NCBI RefSeq assembly: GCF_001971785.1
Contig: NZ_CP019389.1
Location: 3,607,001 to 3,671,000 of the forward strand
Length of the DNA stretch: 64,000 nt
Direction of reading: 5' to 3'
DNA from: Seonamhaeicola sp. S2-3
GTDB taxonomy: Bacteria > Bacteroidota > Bacteroidia > Flavobacteriales > Flavobacteriaceae
Under the pieces are notes generated by a model. The model was given only the letters and a program-made list of their open reading frames with translations. It made no database searches and was not told the DNA's origin. Made by a program: the position numbers and the translations under genes. Shown here piece after piece: positions 7,793-17,033 of the stretch; position 1 is the first letter of the stretch, and every line of letters begins with the position of its first letter.

Positions 7793-10507
7793 TTGCATAC
7801 AAACAACTTTAAAATACTTTTTGCTCTAAGTTTTACAGTGTTTATTAACACTATAAGCTTTGGTCAAGACATTCCTAAAAAACCAAAACCCATTATAGGA
7901 AATCCTGTTCAAGACACATTGGCTATTAATGCTAATGACATTAAAAAGGAAAAAGACATTGAAATTTCTAAAAAAAATCAAGATTCTACTGTAACAGATT
8001 CTGTAAAACCTAAGGAGTTATTAGAACATATAGTTAAATACAGTGCTACAGATTACACAAAGTTTAACCAAAAACAACAAAAACTGTATTTATACAATAA
8101 TGCCTCTATAGATTATGGAGACATGAATATAACTGCTGGTAGTATTACTATAGATTATAACAAAAACACCGTATATGCAAAAGGTATAACCGATACCATT
8201 GAGGGTTACACACAAAAACCTGTTTTTACACAAGGTAGTAATGTTGTAGAACCAGACTCTATTGTTTTTAATACAGAAACACAAAAAGCGCTTATTTACA
8301 ATTCTAAAACAGAACAAGGCGAAGGTACCGTAATAGCTAGTATCACAAAAAAAGAAAATGACTCTGTGTATTTTGTAAAAGAGGCAAAATACACTACTGC
8401 TGAAGACCTTGAAGATCCTGATTATTACATAAGACTTTTAAAGGCAAAAATAGTACCGGGTAAAAAAATAGTTACTGGGGCTGCTGGTTTGTATATTTAT
8501 GATGTGCCCACCCCAGTTTGGTTACCTTTTAGTTTTTTTCCACAAAGTGAAAAACACACATCTGGTATTATAATTCCAACTTTTGGTGAACAAAATAGTC
8601 GCGGTTACTTTTTACAAAACGGCGGGTATTACTTTGCTATAAATGATTATGTAGATTTAGCTGTTTTAGGAGATTATTACACCAACGGAAGTTACGGTTT
8701 AAGATTAGAAAGTGCTTATGCCAAAAGGTACCGTTTTAGAGGTAATGTAGCCTTTAGATATGAAAACTTAATTACCAGTGAATTTGGTTTCCCAGACTAT
8801 GCCAAAAGCACCATTTACAACATACGGTGGTCTCATAGTCAAGATTCTAAAGCCAGCCCTAGCTCTCGTTTTTCTGCCTCAGTTAATTTAGGTAGTAGTA
8901 AATATTACCAGGCATCAATAAATCAAATTAACTCTGGTAGTAATTATTTAACAAACACATTATCATCATCAGTTTCATACTCAAAAACTTTTGATACAGA
9001 ACCCGCAATTAATTACAGTTTAAGTGCCACACACTCTCAAAACACTAATACAGAAACTGTAAATATGACCCTCCCAACCTTTCAAGGAAGTATAGGGAGA
9101 GTTTATCCATTTGCATCCAAAACAGGCTCAAAAAAGGGGATTATTCAAAACATAAACTTACAATATAACGTAACGGGAGAAAACAGAATAACGACTACAG
9201 ACTCTCTATTCTTTAAAAAAGAAATGTTTGATGATGCCAAAGCTGGCTTTAAGCATTCCATACCATTAAGCACAAACTTTAAAGTATTTAAAAATTTTAG
9301 CGTTAGTGCTAGTACTAGTTATAACGAAGTATGGACATTTAAAACCATTGAAAAATATTATGACTCTGTTGAAGGCGAAGAAGTAACAGAAACCATAAAC
9401 GGTTTTGATTCCTATAGAACGTACAATTTTAGTACCAGTATAGGAACCACCCTTTATGGTATGTTTAATTTTGAAAAGGAAGGTAAGGATTCATATTTAA
9501 AAGCCATTAGGCATGTTATGAGGCCTTCTATTAGTTACAACATTAACCCTGCTTTTGATAAATATTATGACACCTACGAAGAAGAAGTTATTACTGCCGA
9601 TGGTTTAACAACTACAGATGTAGAATATTCAAGGTTTGAAGAATCTATTTATGGTGCACCTAATAAAAGTTTCTCAAGCTCTATGGGTATTTCTTTAGCC
9701 AATAACTTTGAAGCCAAAGTAAGAGATAAAGATTCTACTGCTACTGAAGATAAAAAAATAAAACTTTTAAATAGTTTAAACTTTTCAACAGCATATAATT
9801 TTGCTGCAGATTCATTACAATGGAGCCCTGTAAGGGTTAGTGGAAGCACCCAAATTTTTGATAACAAAATGAGTGTAAACTTTGGTGCTACCCTAGACCC
9901 CTACGCACTAGATAATAATAACACTAGAATAAATACATTTAATATTGATAATGGAGGCAGTCTGTTTAGGGTAACCAGTGCAAATTTAACTGCTAGCTGG
10001 TCTCTATCTAGTAAAGACGGGAATAACAAAGATAAAGGCAGAGATTCTGGTACAGGGGCTGATAATCCTGAAGATGTATTACCAGAAAATTTAGATTTTG
10101 CCAATGAGCAAATAGACAGAAACCAAAGAGGCAATAGAAAAGAGGAAGAAGAAGAAAATGAATTTTTCAACCATAAAATACCTTGGAATCTCCGTTTAGC
10201 ATATGCTATAAATTATGCCAACTCTAGAAGACAAAATGAAATATCATCACACTCACTTATGTTCTCTGGAGATATTGAACTAACCAGTAAATGGTCTATT
10301 GGCGCATCATCGGGTTATGATATAAAAAACCAAGGGTTTACTTATACACAATTGCGGTTTTCAAGAGATTTACAAAGTTGGAGAATGAATTTTAGCTGGA
10401 TTCCGTTTAGCGATAATAAATCATGGAATTTCTTTATTGGTATTAAGTCTAGTATTTTACAAGACTTAAAATACGAAAAACGAAGACAACCAGACCGACA
10501 ATTATAA
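7793..10507 (+). CDS. lptD: LPS-assembly outer-membrane protein LptD-like
   Basis: 904 residues. An OstA/LptA-like jellyroll segment (AKGITDTIEGYTQKPVF, FNTETQKALIYNSKT) precedes a long beta-barrel rich in alternating aromatic residues, ending in RRQPDRQL. The protein exports lipopolysaccharide to the outer leaflet. The start is TTG at 7793, giving the signal peptide HTNNFKILFALSFTVF...ISFGQ. No ATG is in frame before that peptide, so TTG is the best choice. A stretch TAATTTTG at 7738-7745 could be the -7 box. A run of charged residues near 780-800 (RGNRKEEEEENEF) is an odd insertion in the barrel. Confidence 0.88.
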   Translation: MHTNNFKILFALSFTVFINTISFGQDIPKKPKPIIGNPVQDTLAINANDIKKEKDIEISKKNQDSTVTDSVKPKELLEHIVKYSATDYTKFNQKQQKLYLYNNASIDYGDMNITAGSITIDYNKNTVYAKGITDTIEGYTQKPVFTQGSNVVEPDSIVFNTETQKALIYNSKTEQGEGTVIASITKKENDSVYFVKEAKYTTAEDLEDPDYYIRLLKAKIVPGKKIVTGAAGLYIYDVPTPVWLPFSFFPQSEKHTSGIIIPTFGEQNSRGYFLQNGGYYFAINDYVDLAVLGDYYTNGSYGLRLESAYAKRYRFRGNVAFRYENLITSEFGFPDYAKSTIYNIRWSHSQDSKASPSSRFSASVNLGSSKYYQASINQINSGSNYLTNTLSSSVSYSKTFDTEPAINYSLSATHSQNTNTETVNMTLPTFQGSIGRVYPFASKTGSKKGIIQNINLQYNVTGENRITTTDSLFFKKEMFDDAKAGFKHSIPLSTNFKVFKNFSVSASTSYNEVWTFKTIEKYYDSVEGEEVTETINGFDSYRTYNFSTSIGTTLYGMFNFEKEGKDSYLKAIRHVMRPSISYNINPAFDKYYDTYEEEVITADGLTTTDVEYSRFEESIYGAPNKSFSSSMGISLANNFEAKVRDKDSTATEDKKIKLLNSLNFSTAYNFAADSLQWSPVRVSGSTQIFDNKMSVNFGATLDPYALDNNNTRINTFNIDNGGSLFRVTSANLTASWSLSSKDGNNKDKGRDSGTGADNPEDVLPENLDFANEQIDRNQRGNRKEEEEENEFFNHKIPWNLRLAYAINYANSRRQNEISSHSLMFSGDIELTSKWSIGASSGYDIKNQGFTYTQLRFSRDLQSWRMNFSWIPFSDNKSWNFFIGIKSSILQDLKYEKRRQPDRQL

Positions 10508-10518
10508 AATCTATTTTA

Positions 10519-10899
10519 ATGAAAAAGATAATAACTACTACAAATGCCCCAGCCCCCTTAGGACCGTATAATCAAGCCATTCTTAGTAATAACACGCTAT
10601 ACATATCTGGTCAAATTGCTATAAACGTAGAAACTGGTACACTTGTTTTAAATGATATTGAAGCAGAAACACACCAAGTAATGAAAAATTTACAAGCTGT
10701 TTTAGAGGCTGCAAATATGACTTTTGATAACGTTGTTAAATCGTCTATTTTTATAAGTAATATGGATGATTTTGGTCTAATAAATCAGGTTTACGGAAGC
10801 TATTTTGATGAAGCTACAGCACCAGCAAGAGAAACTGTTCAGGTAGCTAGATTACCAAAAGATGTAAATGTTGAAATTAGTATGATTGCTGTAAATTAA
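10519..10899 (+). CDS. ridA: RidA-family enamine/imine deaminase
   Basis: 126 residues, the normal RidA length. The motifs APAPLGPYNQAIL, LYISGQIAI and the catalytic-Arg segment PARETVQVARLPKDVNVEI are all present. RidA hydrolyses reactive 2-aminoacrylate and related enamines made by PLP enzymes. It starts 11 bp after lptD and is probably co-transcribed. It ends 1 bp before the convergent kinase gene. A second, more divergent Rid protein is at 61210-61593. Confidence 0.93.
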   Translation: MKKIITTTNAPAPLGPYNQAILSNNTLYISGQIAINVETGTLVLNDIEAETHQVMKNLQAVLEAANMTFDNVVKSSIFISNMDDFGLINQVYGSYFDEATAPARETVQVARLPKDVNVEISMIAVN

Positions 10900-10900
10900 T

Positions 10901-12316
10901 TTAGGCAGAAGTTTCTTTTTTAGAATACTTAATAAGTAACTGTTTTAGCTTTTCTACCTGTATAGGTTTAGATAAAAAATCATCTATTCCTGCTAATTTT
11001 GCATTGGTTATATCATCTTTAAATGCACTAGCAGAAACCCCTATTATTGGTGTTTTTAACTTTGAATATTTTCTAGTTCTTTGTATAGATTTGGTAGCTT
11101 CATACCCATCCATATCTGGCATGTAAATATCCATAAACACCATATCAAAATCTAATATTCTATAAAGTTCTAGAGCTTCTAGCCCGTTTTTAACAAACGT
11201 ACAATCGGCTCCTTGTCGCTCTAATAAAAATTTAATAACCTTTTGGTTCATTCTATTATCTTCTGCCACTAAAACATTAAATTTTTCTTTTAAAATGGGC
11301 TTAAATTCTTTTTCTTCTATTTTTATATTCAATGTCTTTTTAAGTTGTAAACTAAAATAAAACGTAGAACCTTCATTTTCTTTTGTTTCTAACTTTAGCT
11401 CCCCTCCCATTAATTTTACTAATTGATGAGAAATAGTGAGCCCAATACCACCACCTCTATAATCACGCATCATAGTGGCATCATAAGCAATTTCAGAATC
11501 ATCAAAAATACGTCTTACCTCTTCGGGCTTCATGCCTATTCCGGTATCTTTTATATAAAACGTTATAATTTGCTCATTGTCTATACCAATTGTTTGATCT
11601 ATAATAATTGAAATCTTACCAGAATTGGTAAACTTAATAGCGTTATTTATAAGGTTTATTAGCACTTGTTGAATTCTAGCAGAGTCTGCCAAAACCAAGA
11701 ACTTATCTTTTTCTTCAGAAAGAAATTTATACTCAAACTCTAAACCTTTTTCCCAAGCTTGATATTCAAAAACTTTAAAGAGTTTTGTTAGGTCTGTTTT
11801 TAAGTCAATTGTTAGCATATTTAATTTAAAATCTCCAGCATCTACTTCTGCATTACTAGTTACCATATTAACTAATTGCAATAAGTGTTTTGATGAATAC
11901 TGAGCAATTTCAATCTGTGCTTGTTGATCACTATTTAATTCAGATTGCCCCAACATATTTAGCATACCCATAACGGTATTTAAAGGTGTTCTAACCTCAT
12001 AACTCATATTTGCTAAATAAATTGATTTGTGTTCTGCTAATCGTTCGGTTTCTTCAAGAGAACTTTTTAATTCATTAACTCTTTCTACCAAGTTGTTTCT
12101 AGTAATGTCATTTTTTAATTGATTTTTAAAAAAATATTGCAAAACAAAAACTTGTACTATAGCTATGGTAAATAAAGAAACTACTATGGTTCTTACATCA
12201 AAAAAATTCTCTAAAAAGGCATATCCTAAAAAAAGGATTAGAATTATAGATGCAAAAATTAAAAAAGAAAGAATTCTTTTAACGTTGGTTCTCAAATACT
12301 TTAATAGAAAATTCAT
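10901..12316 (-). CDS. Hybrid histidine kinase with Tyr at the phospho-His site
   Basis: 471 residues. Two N-terminal membrane segments (about 15-35 and 43-62) and a short coiled coil (~65-98) precede a HisKA-like domain. HATPase_c spans ~205-325 with N-box NLINNAIKFT, G1 DTGIGM and G2 GGGIGL. A C-terminal receiver (345-465) holds VAEDN, FMDIYMPDMDG (D396), S/T and K (LSKPI). The H-box reads MSYEVRTPLNT: Tyr106 (codon TAT) stands where SHEIRTPLN normally has the phospho-accepting His. The ATP-binding boxes look intact. It may be a pseudo-kinase, phosphatase or ATP-binding scaffold. No response-regulator gene is adjacent. Confidence 0.88.
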   Translation of the reverse strand: MNFLLKYLRTNVKRILSFLIFASIILILFLGYAFLENFFDVRTIVVSLFTIAIVQVFVLQYFFKNQLKNDITRNNLVERVNELKSSLEETERLAEHKSIYLANMSYEVRTPLNTVMGMLNMLGQSELNSDQQAQIEIAQYSSKHLLQLVNMVTSNAEVDAGDFKLNMLTIDLKTDLTKLFKVFEYQAWEKGLEFEYKFLSEEKDKFLVLADSARIQQVLINLINNAIKFTNSGKISIIIDQTIGIDNEQIITFYIKDTGIGMKPEEVRRIFDDSEIAYDATMMRDYRGGGIGLTISHQLVKLMGGELKLETKENEGSTFYFSLQLKKTLNIKIEEKEFKPILKEKFNVLVAEDNRMNQKVIKFLLERQGADCTFVKNGLEALELYRILDFDMVFMDIYMPDMDGYEATKSIQRTRKYSKLKTPIIGVSASAFKDDITNAKLAGIDDFLSKPIQVEKLKQLLIKYSKKETSA

Positions 12317-12448
12317 TTAAAAATTGTGGGGTGTAAACATATTTATAAATATACTAATAATAAAAACAAACTAAACATATTTATCTTTCATTACATATTC
12401 AAAGTTATTTAAAAATTGTACTTTTAATTTATTAAAATTAGAAAATAA

Positions 12449-13489
12449 ATGCGCATAGAATACGAAATAAAATTGGGATTTAAAGATGTAATGATTCGTC
12501 CAAAGCGATCTACCTTAAAAAGTAGAGCCGAAGTAAACTTAGAAAGAGATTTTAAATTTTTGCACAGTCCGCTAACATGGACAGGAATCCCTATAATGGC
12601 AGCAAATATGGATACAGTTGGCACTTTTGAAATGGCTAAAGCCCTATCTAAACACAAGCTATTTACCGCAATTCACAAACATTATTCTATAGCCGATTGG
12701 AATGCTTTTTCAGCAAACTTACCTGATGAATTCTCAAATTATATTGCAGTAAGTACTGGTATTAGTAAAGCGGATTCTGAAAAATTAGCAGAAATTTTAA
12801 AACATAACACGTTTATAAAGTTTATATGCATAGATGTAGCTAACGGCTACTCTGAACATTTTGCAGATTTTGTAAAACAAACCCGAGAATTATACCCAGA
12901 AAAAGTAATAATTGCAGGTAATGTTGTTACCGGAGAAATGGTTGAAGAATTATTACTTTCTGGAGCAGATATTGTTAAAGTAGGCATTGGTCCAGGCTCT
13001 GTTTGCACCACCAGAGTTAAAACTGGTGTAGGATATCCACAACTTTCTGCAATTATTGAATGTGCCGACGCTGCTCATGGCTTAGGTGGTCAAATTATAA
13101 GCGATGGCGGGTGTACTATCCCTGGTGATATAGCCAAAGCTTTTGGAGCAGGTGCAGATTTTGTTATGCTAGGTGGCATGTTTGCAGGACATGATGAAAG
13201 TGGCGGAGAAACTATTGAAAAAAACGGTAAACCCTTTAAAAAGTTTTATGGCATGAGTTCTACAACGGCTATGGAAAAACACGTAGGCGGTGTTGCAGAG
13301 TATAGAGCTAGCGAAGGTAAAACTGTTGAAGTACCTTATAGAGGGCAAGTAAACTCTACTTTGCAAGATATTTTGGGCGGACTAAGAAGTACATGTACCT
13401 ATGTTGGAGCAAAACGATTAAAAGAACTTACAAAACGTACCACATTTATTAGAGTTGCCGAACAAGAGAACCAAGTATACAACTCTTAA
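12449..13489 (+). CDS. guaC: GMP reductase
   Basis: 346 residues, the expected length for GuaC. It opens with the GMP-reductase-specific [15 protein letters not shown] and carries the active-site loop [11 protein letters not shown] with the catalytic Cys, followed by ISDGGC and [17 protein letters not shown]. It reduces GMP to IMP with NADPH in purine salvage. It has no CBS domains, which separates it from IMP dehydrogenase. A strong terminator lies 150 bp downstream. Confidence 0.95.
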   Translation: MRIEYEIKLGFKDVMIRPKRSTLKSRAEVNLERDFKFLHSPLTWTGIPIMAANMDTVGTFEMAKALSKHKLFTAIHKHYSIADWNAFSANLPDEFSNYIAVSTGISKADSEKLAEILKHNTFIKFICIDVANGYSEHFADFVKQTRELYPEKVIIAGNVVTGEMVEELLLSGADIVKVGIGPGSVCTTRVKTGVGYPQLSAIIECADAAHGLGGQIISDGGCTIPGDIAKAFGAGADFVMLGGMFAGHDESGGETIEKNGKPFKKFYGMSSTTAMEKHVGGVAEYRASEGKTVEVPYRGQVNSTLQDILGGLRSTCTYVGAKRLKELTKRTTFIRVAEQENQVYNS

Positions 13490-13637
13490 CTTAAACTTCT
13501 CTTTAAGTATTTTTTAGGTGTTTTTTTGTTAATACGTAAAATTATTAAACATAAATTTCAGCATCTTGTAATTTTAAATGTTTAATACTTATTATTTTAC
13601 AAATATTAATTACATTTAAAAACATCGTTATTAAAAT

Positions 13638-13672
13638 CCTAAAAAAGCAATTGCTACTATTGCTTTTTTAGG
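13638..13672 (+). terminator. Rho-independent terminator after guaC
   Basis: Perfect 14-bp inverted repeat (left arm 13638-13651, right arm 13659-13672) with a 7-nt loop. The right arm contains a run of six T. It lies about 150 bp after the guaC stop and 31 bp before the next start, so it separates guaC from the transglutaminase locus. Confidence 0.8.
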
Positions 13673-13703
13673 TGAATTTATTTTTAAAAAACCTAGCATA
13701 CTT

Positions 13704-16700
13704 ATGGCGTTAAAAGTTGTGATTTCTCATAAAACAATTTACAAATATGATCGTTCAGTTTCTCTTTCTCCACATATTTTTAGATTAAGACCTGCTCCTC
13801 ATAGTAGAACTCCTATTGAGGCGTATTCTTTAAAAATAAAACCAGAAAAACATTTTTTAAATTGGCAACAAGACCCTTTTGGAAATTATTTAGCGCGTTT
13901 AACATTTCCTGAAAAAACAAAAGAACTTTCTGTAGATGTAGAAATAATAGCAGATTTACAATCTATAAACCCTTTCGATTTTTTTGTTGAAAAGTATGCC
14001 GAAGAATACCCGTTTAAGTATTTAGAAACTACAAAAAAAGAACTTTTACCCTATTTAGAAATTACAGATAACGGCCCGTTACTTAAAGAATTTCTAAAAA
14101 CCATTGATTACACCCCTAGAAAAACCATTTACTTTTTAATTGATATCAATAAAAAGATTTATGAGCATTTAAAATATAATATTAGAATGGATCCTGGTGT
14201 ACAAACCTGCGAGGAAACACTATCTTTAAAAAAAGGATCTTGTAGAGATTATGCGTGGTTATTTGTACAAACCATGCGCCATTTAGGGTTTGGTGCTCGT
14301 TTTGTATCTGGATACATTGTACAATTAAAATCTGATGAAAAATCATTAGACGGACCTTCTGGTCCTGAAGAAGACTTTACAGATTTACATGCTTGGACAG
14401 AAGTTTATATTCCCGGAGCTGGTTGGATTGGTTTTGATGCTACTTCTGGGCTTTTAGCCGGAGAAGGTCATATTCCTTTAGCTTGTACACCTTCATTTGA
14501 AAGTGCTGCCCCTGTAACAGGTGCCACCGATGTGTGTGAAACCGAATTCTTTTTTGAAAACTCTGTAACACGAATTTTTGAATCGCCAAGAGTTACTAAA
14601 CCTTATACCGAAGAACAATGGAATGCCATTTACAATTTAGGTTTTAAAGTTGAAGAAGAATTAGAACAAGGTGATGTTAGACTAACCATGGGAGGCGAAC
14701 CCACATTTGTATCAATTGATGATATGGAATCTCCAGAATGGAATACCGCTGCCGATGGTGAACATAAAAGAGAACTAGCAAAAAATCTATCAACAAGGTT
14801 ATATGACACTTTTGGTAAAGGAGGCGTTTTACACCAAGCACAAGGTAAGTGGTATCCGGGTGAACCCCTTCCCCGTTGGTCTATTGAAATATGTTGGCGA
14901 AAAGATGGTAAAGCTATTTGGAAAAATAAAAATTTGCTATCGCTATTTTCTAACAATCCCAAACTTCCTAAAAACGCCGATAAAAAATTCCTTGAAAAAC
15001 TAACAAAATATTTAGGGGTAACCGATTGGACAATCATGCCAACCTTTGAAGATAGCTTCTATTTTCTTTGGGAAGAAGGCAAAATACCTCTTGATATAGA
15101 TCCTACAAAAAAGGATGGAAATTTATTAGTAAAAAATAAATTACAAGAACTTTTAAAAGAAGGAACCACAAAACCCGTTGGATACGTATTGCCACTAAAT
15201 AACTCACAAAACACATGGTATACAAGTACGTGGGAGTTTAGAAGAAAGCACCTTTTTTTAATTCCGGGCAATTCTCCTGTTGGTCTCAGACTCCCTTTAG
15301 AATCTTTAATTCAAAAACCAAAACAAGATGAATTTCCTACTTTTGAACCAGATCAATTTTCAGAACAAAAAGAATTCCCCAATTATTCAGAATTAGTTGC
15401 AAAACGCAAGAGAGATTTTAAAACCAAAAGACTTAAGCCAAGTAAATTTAACTACTTTGTTCGCACCGCATTATGTGCCGAAATTAGAGATGAAAAACTA
15501 CATTTATTTTTACCACCATTAGATGCTGCCGAATACTATTTAGATTTAATTGCTGCCATTGAAGCAACATCACAAGAGCTAAACATTCCTGTTGTTTTAG
15601 AAGGATATGATCCGCCTCATGATAACCGTTTAGAGTCTATGAAAATAACTCCAGACCCCGGAGTTATTGAAGTTAACATTCATCCTGCTAAAAACTGGGA
15701 GGAACTCACAAACAACACTCTAAAACTTTACGAACAAGCTAAAAAAGCAAGATTAGGCACCGAAAAATTTATGCTAGACGGTAAACATACCGGTACTGGC
15801 GGAGGCAATCATGTTACCTTAGGAGGTGTAACTCCTGCCGATAGTCCGTTATTAAGAAAACCTAGTTTATTAAGAAGCTTACTAACTTTTTGGCAACATC
15901 ACCCCGGATTATCATATCTCTTTTCTGGTGCTTTTATTGGTGCTACAAGTCAAGCACCTAGAGTTGATGAAGCCAGAATGGATAACCTATATGAGTTAGA
16001 AATTGCTTTTGAACAAATACCAAAAAATGGAGATGTTCCTTTTTGGCTTACCGATAGGTTATTTCGTCATTTATTAACAGATATAACCGGAAATACTCAT
16101 AGAGCAGAGTTTTGTATAGATAAACTATATTCACCCGATTCTTCTTCAGGACGACTTGGTATTTTAGAGCTACGTGCTTTTGATATGCCTCCACATGCAC
16201 AAATGAGTTTAATGCAAAACTTATTGGTAAGAACTCTAGTTGCATGGTTTTGGAAAAAACCTTACGAACACAAACTAGTTAGATGGGGAACAGAACTACA
16301 TGATAAATTTTTAATAGAACATTTTGTACGCGAAGACATTAAAGACATTGTAGAGCAATTAAATAATGCTGGTTATAACTTTAAAGAAGATTGGTTTAAT
16401 CCGTTTTTTGAGTTTAGATTCCCCTTACATGGCATGGTTAATATCAATAACATTCATGTAGAATTACGTGCTGGCATAGAGCCTTGGAACGTTTTAGGTG
16501 AAGAAGCTACCGGTAGCGGTACAGCCAGATATGTAGATTCTTCGGTTGAGAGAATGCAAGTAAAAGTTTCTAATTTTAATAACGATAGGTACGTACTTAC
16601 TTGTAATGGCATAAGAGTAGACCTAAAAAGTACAGGAGTAAAAGAAGAATATGTTGCTGGTATTAGATATAAAGCTTGGAATCCGTATTCTGCCTTACAT

Positions 16701-17027
16701 CCTACTATTGGTGTTGACACGCCTTTAGTTTTTGATATTGTTGACCTTTGGAACAAACGCTCTATTGGTGGTTGCACTTATTTTGTATCACATATTGGAG
16801 GGCGCTCATATGAAGCTGCACCTATTAACAGCTTGGAAGCAGAATCTAGAAGAATAAATCGTTTCTGGGAGTTTGGGCATTCTCAAGGTCACATAGAAAA
16901 CATATCTCAAGGTTTTGAACCTTCTTATAGAAAAGTTGAAGTTCAAGAAAAAAAGAAAAAATTTAAGTATAAAGAACTTCCTATTAACATAGATTTTCCA
17001 AATACCTTAGATTTGCGAAAAAAATAA
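13704..17027 (+). CDS. Transglutaminase-like and DUF2126 fusion protein
   Basis: 1107 residues. Residues 1-90 are a transglutaminase N-terminal beta domain (SHKTIYKYDRSVSLSPHIFRLRP). Residues ~140-250 are a transglutaminase-like core with C180 (KKGSCRDYAW), H229 (DLHAWTEV) and D245 (GFDATSG), a full catalytic triad. The remainder, from ~310, is DUF2126, with MGGEPTFVSIDD and GTGGGNHVTLGG; related proteins were placed with amidoligase-type systems by comparative genomics. It heads a tight three-gene set: the next start is 6 bp away. Likely role is peptide cleavage or transfer in a ligase system, by inference. Confidence 0.9.
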   Translation: MALKVVISHKTIYKYDRSVSLSPHIFRLRPAPHSRTPIEAYSLKIKPEKHFLNWQQDPFGNYLARLTFPEKTKELSVDVEIIADLQSINPFDFFVEKYAEEYPFKYLETTKKELLPYLEITDNGPLLKEFLKTIDYTPRKTIYFLIDINKKIYEHLKYNIRMDPGVQTCEETLSLKKGSCRDYAWLFVQTMRHLGFGARFVSGYIVQLKSDEKSLDGPSGPEEDFTDLHAWTEVYIPGAGWIGFDATSGLLAGEGHIPLACTPSFESAAPVTGATDVCETEFFFENSVTRIFESPRVTKPYTEEQWNAIYNLGFKVEEELEQGDVRLTMGGEPTFVSIDDMESPEWNTAADGEHKRELAKNLSTRLYDTFGKGGVLHQAQGKWYPGEPLPRWSIEICWRKDGKAIWKNKNLLSLFSNNPKLPKNADKKFLEKLTKYLGVTDWTIMPTFEDSFYFLWEEGKIPLDIDPTKKDGNLLVKNKLQELLKEGTTKPVGYVLPLNNSQNTWYTSTWEFRRKHLFLIPGNSPVGLRLPLESLIQKPKQDEFPTFEPDQFSEQKEFPNYSELVAKRKRDFKTKRLKPSKFNYFVRTALCAEIRDEKLHLFLPPLDAAEYYLDLIAAIEATSQELNIPVVLEGYDPPHDNRLESMKITPDPGVIEVNIHPAKNWEELTNNTLKLYEQAKKARLGTEKFMLDGKHTGTGGGNHVTLGGVTPADSPLLRKPSLLRSLLTFWQHHPGLSYLFSGAFIGATSQAPRVDEARMDNLYELEIAFEQIPKNGDVPFWLTDRLFRHLLTDITGNTHRAEFCIDKLYSPDSSSGRLGILELRAFDMPPHAQMSLMQNLLVRTLVAWFWKKPYEHKLVRWGTELHDKFLIEHFVREDIKDIVEQLNNAGYNFKEDWFNPFFEFRFPLHGMVNINNIHVELRAGIEPWNVLGEEATGSGTARYVDSSVERMQVKVSNFNNDRYVLTCNGIRVDLKSTGVKEEYVAGIRYKAWNPYSALHPTIGVDTPLVFDIVDLWNKRSIGGCTYFVSHIGGRSYEAAPINSLEAESRRINRFWEFGHSQGHIENISQGFEPSYRKVEVQEKKKKFKYKELPINIDFPNTLDLRKK

Positions 17028-17033
17028 CATTGT

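Noticed and set aside
13533-13538. Lone TACGTA hexamers in coding and other intergenic DNA, such as after guaC
   Set aside because: A single palindromic hexamer is expected by chance many times in 64 kb; only pairs with a 4-bp spacer were kept.
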